From positions 1 to 6,154 of the forward strand of contig CAMYMP010000405.1 in the NCBI GenBank assembly GCA_947259435.1: a stretch of 6,154 bases of DNA. The letters run 5' to 3'. The notes under the pieces are model-generated. The model was given only the letters and a program-made list of their open reading frames with translations. It had not been told where the DNA came from and ran no database searches. A program made the position numbers and the translations under genes. Every line of letters begins with the position of its first letter. Position 1 is the first letter of the stretch. This document shows, piece by piece, positions 5,439 to 6,154 of the stretch. Origin of the DNA: an uncultured Woeseiaceae bacterium. GTDB taxonomy: Bacteria > Pseudomonadota > Gammaproteobacteria > Woeseiales > Woeseiaceae.

Positions 5439-5951
5439 TCAGGCACCTCCGTCCAGGACTGGCGCATCGCCGATCGAAATATCCGGGAACAGGTCAGTTC
5501 GAACGATCTCTTTCTCCTCGACCGTTACGCTCACGCGCACGCGGTCCATGACCTGAACCAGCACGTCGTAAGGAATGTCCGACTCGAGAAGAATCGCTGC
5601 ATCCGTCTTCGACGGATAGCCTTTCTTGATCACCGCTAGCTTCTCGCTCACGGCATCGTAGTCATAGCCATCGACGGTATTCGGGTAGATACCCAGAGCT
5701 CCCTGATTTCGGTCACCGACCTCGATCTTGTTCGAGCGGACGGTGACTTCCAGTTGAAACGTCTGGTCCTGCGGATCTACGGCCTCGGTAGAGGAGCCTG
5801 GCAAATTCAATTGTAGAATCGCCAAACGCGAGAACACCGCTGTTATCAGCAGGAACGGAACCAGAATCACCATCAGGTTCATGAATGCCGTGATATTGAG
5901 TTCGGCCGTCTCATGATTGAAGTGACGACCGCGTTTACGGCTGCGAATCAT
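5439..5951 (-). CDS. exbD: ExbD/TolR family protein (first copy, pore Asp replaced by Asn)
   Basis: A 170-residue ExbD/TolR-type subunit with a basic cytoplasmic start (MIRSRKRGRHFNH), one membrane helix LNITAFMNLMVILVPFLLI (18-36) and a periplasmic domain ending in SDIPYDVLVQVMDRVR (near 125-140), the counterpart of the DIPY motif of the second copy. The N-terminal LNITAFMN matches the family motif LNVTPLVD, but the final Asp is Asn25. The key protonatable residue is therefore missing here, while exbD-2 keeps it. The ATG at 5951 lies 2 bases after the ExbB/TolQ stop with GGAG 7 bases upstream; the gene ends 3 bases before exbD-2. It is likely a structural or regulatory half of a heterodimer. 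The Asn variant seems to be a recurring type in clusters with two ExbD genes, from memory of the family rather than a search. Confidence 0.9.
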   Translation of the reverse strand: MIRSRKRGRHFNHETAELNITAFMNLMVILVPFLLITAVFSRLAILQLNLPGSSTEAVDPQDQTFQLEVTVRSNKIEVGDRNQGALGIYPNTVDGYDYDAVSEKLAVIKKGYPSKTDAAILLESDIPYDVLVQVMDRVRVSVTVEEKEIVRTDLFPDISIGDAPVLDGGA

Positions 5952-5953
5952 GC

Positions 5954-6154
5954 CTAGGCTCCGGCAGTCTTCAACTGGCGTTCGGTGACGGCATTCAAGA
6001 ACTTGACGCTTGCCATCTCGAGGCTGTCGACGAGCTGATTCGTTTTTGTCTGCAACAGCGCGTGAATCAACAGTAACGGAATGGCGGCCATCAGGCCGAA
6101 CGCCGTCGTGTTCATCGCAACCGAGATAGAAGCAGACAGCATGTCCGCTTTGTC
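5954..6154 (-). CDS. MotA/TolQ/ExbB proton channel family protein, 5' part outside window
   Basis: Only the last 66 residues are in the window; the gene enters from the right edge. The visible part includes the final membrane helix, SISVAMNTTAFGLMAAIPLLLIHALL, matching the conserved third helix of TolQ/ExbB, where a Thr in the ITTALGL-type motif (here NTTAFGL) lines the proton path. It is followed by a cytoplasmic helix (QTKTNQLVDSLEMASVKFLNAV), the usual C-terminal tail. As the pentameric channel subunit it would surround the two ExbD helices. It is followed after 2 bases by exbD-1. Whether it is closer to TolQ or ExbB, and whether it carries an extra N-terminal periplasmic domain as many members of such clusters do, cannot be seen. 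Confidence 0.88.
   Translation of the reverse strand, partial: DKADMLSASISVAMNTTAFGLMAAIPLLLIHALLQTKTNQLVDSLEMASVKFLNAVTERQLKTAGA

Overview
This is a roughly 6.2 kb stretch of chromosome, probably from a gammaproteobacterium. The evidence is a typical proteobacterial GlnB-type PII protein, Sec signal peptides, Shine-Dalgarno-led tightly packed genes, and a TonB/ExbB/ExbD-type energy module that needs an outer membrane. The genus cannot be read from the sequence. No rRNA, tRNA, CRISPR array, phage gene or insertion sequence is visible.

Layout from left to right. (1) 1-859, minus: membrane fatty acid desaturase with all three histidine boxes, cut by the window edge at its C-terminus. (2) 860-957: divergent regulatory gap with a small inverted repeat. 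(3) 958-1296, plus: glnB, the PII nitrogen/carbon signalling protein. (4) 1324-2274, minus: a two-gene unit, a family 6 (hypoxanthine) DNA glycosylase followed by a small VOC/glyoxalase-fold protein. (5) 2299-2523, plus: a 74-residue exported cysteine-containing protein, divergent from the glycosylase. Only 24 bp separate the two start codons, and 23 of them form a perfect 9-bp-arm palindrome that supplies both ribosome binding sites. (6) 2543-3738, minus: a signal-peptide-bearing D-2-hydroxyacid dehydrogenase broken by an exact 92-bp tandem duplication. Removing one copy restores a 367-residue protein with the full Arg/Glu/His catalytic set. (7) 3739-3958: intergenic, with a candidate promoter for the dehydrogenase and an 81-nt long-stem hairpin just past the end of the next operon. 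(8) 3959-6154, minus: an operon in the order exbB/tolQ (partial), exbD-1, exbD-2, TonB-like AgmX/PglI-domain protein.

The last operon is the main functional unit. A MotA/TolQ/ExbB channel subunit and two ExbD/TolR paralogues would form a proton-driven inner-membrane motor. The last gene, with one membrane helix, a Pro/Glu-rich spacer and a C-terminal TonB-like domain, would carry force across the periplasm. The make-up of one TolQ, two TolR and an AgmX-type protein recalls the Agl-Glt machinery of Myxococcus. The first ExbD has Asn where the second keeps the pore aspartate, so the motor may be an asymmetric heterodimer.

The other genes look like ordinary chromosomal housekeeping or accessory functions that are neighbours rather than one pathway. 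The points most worth checking are the duplication-broken dehydrogenase, the Asp/Asn ExbD pair, the shared palindromic leader and the long hairpin after the ExbBD operon.
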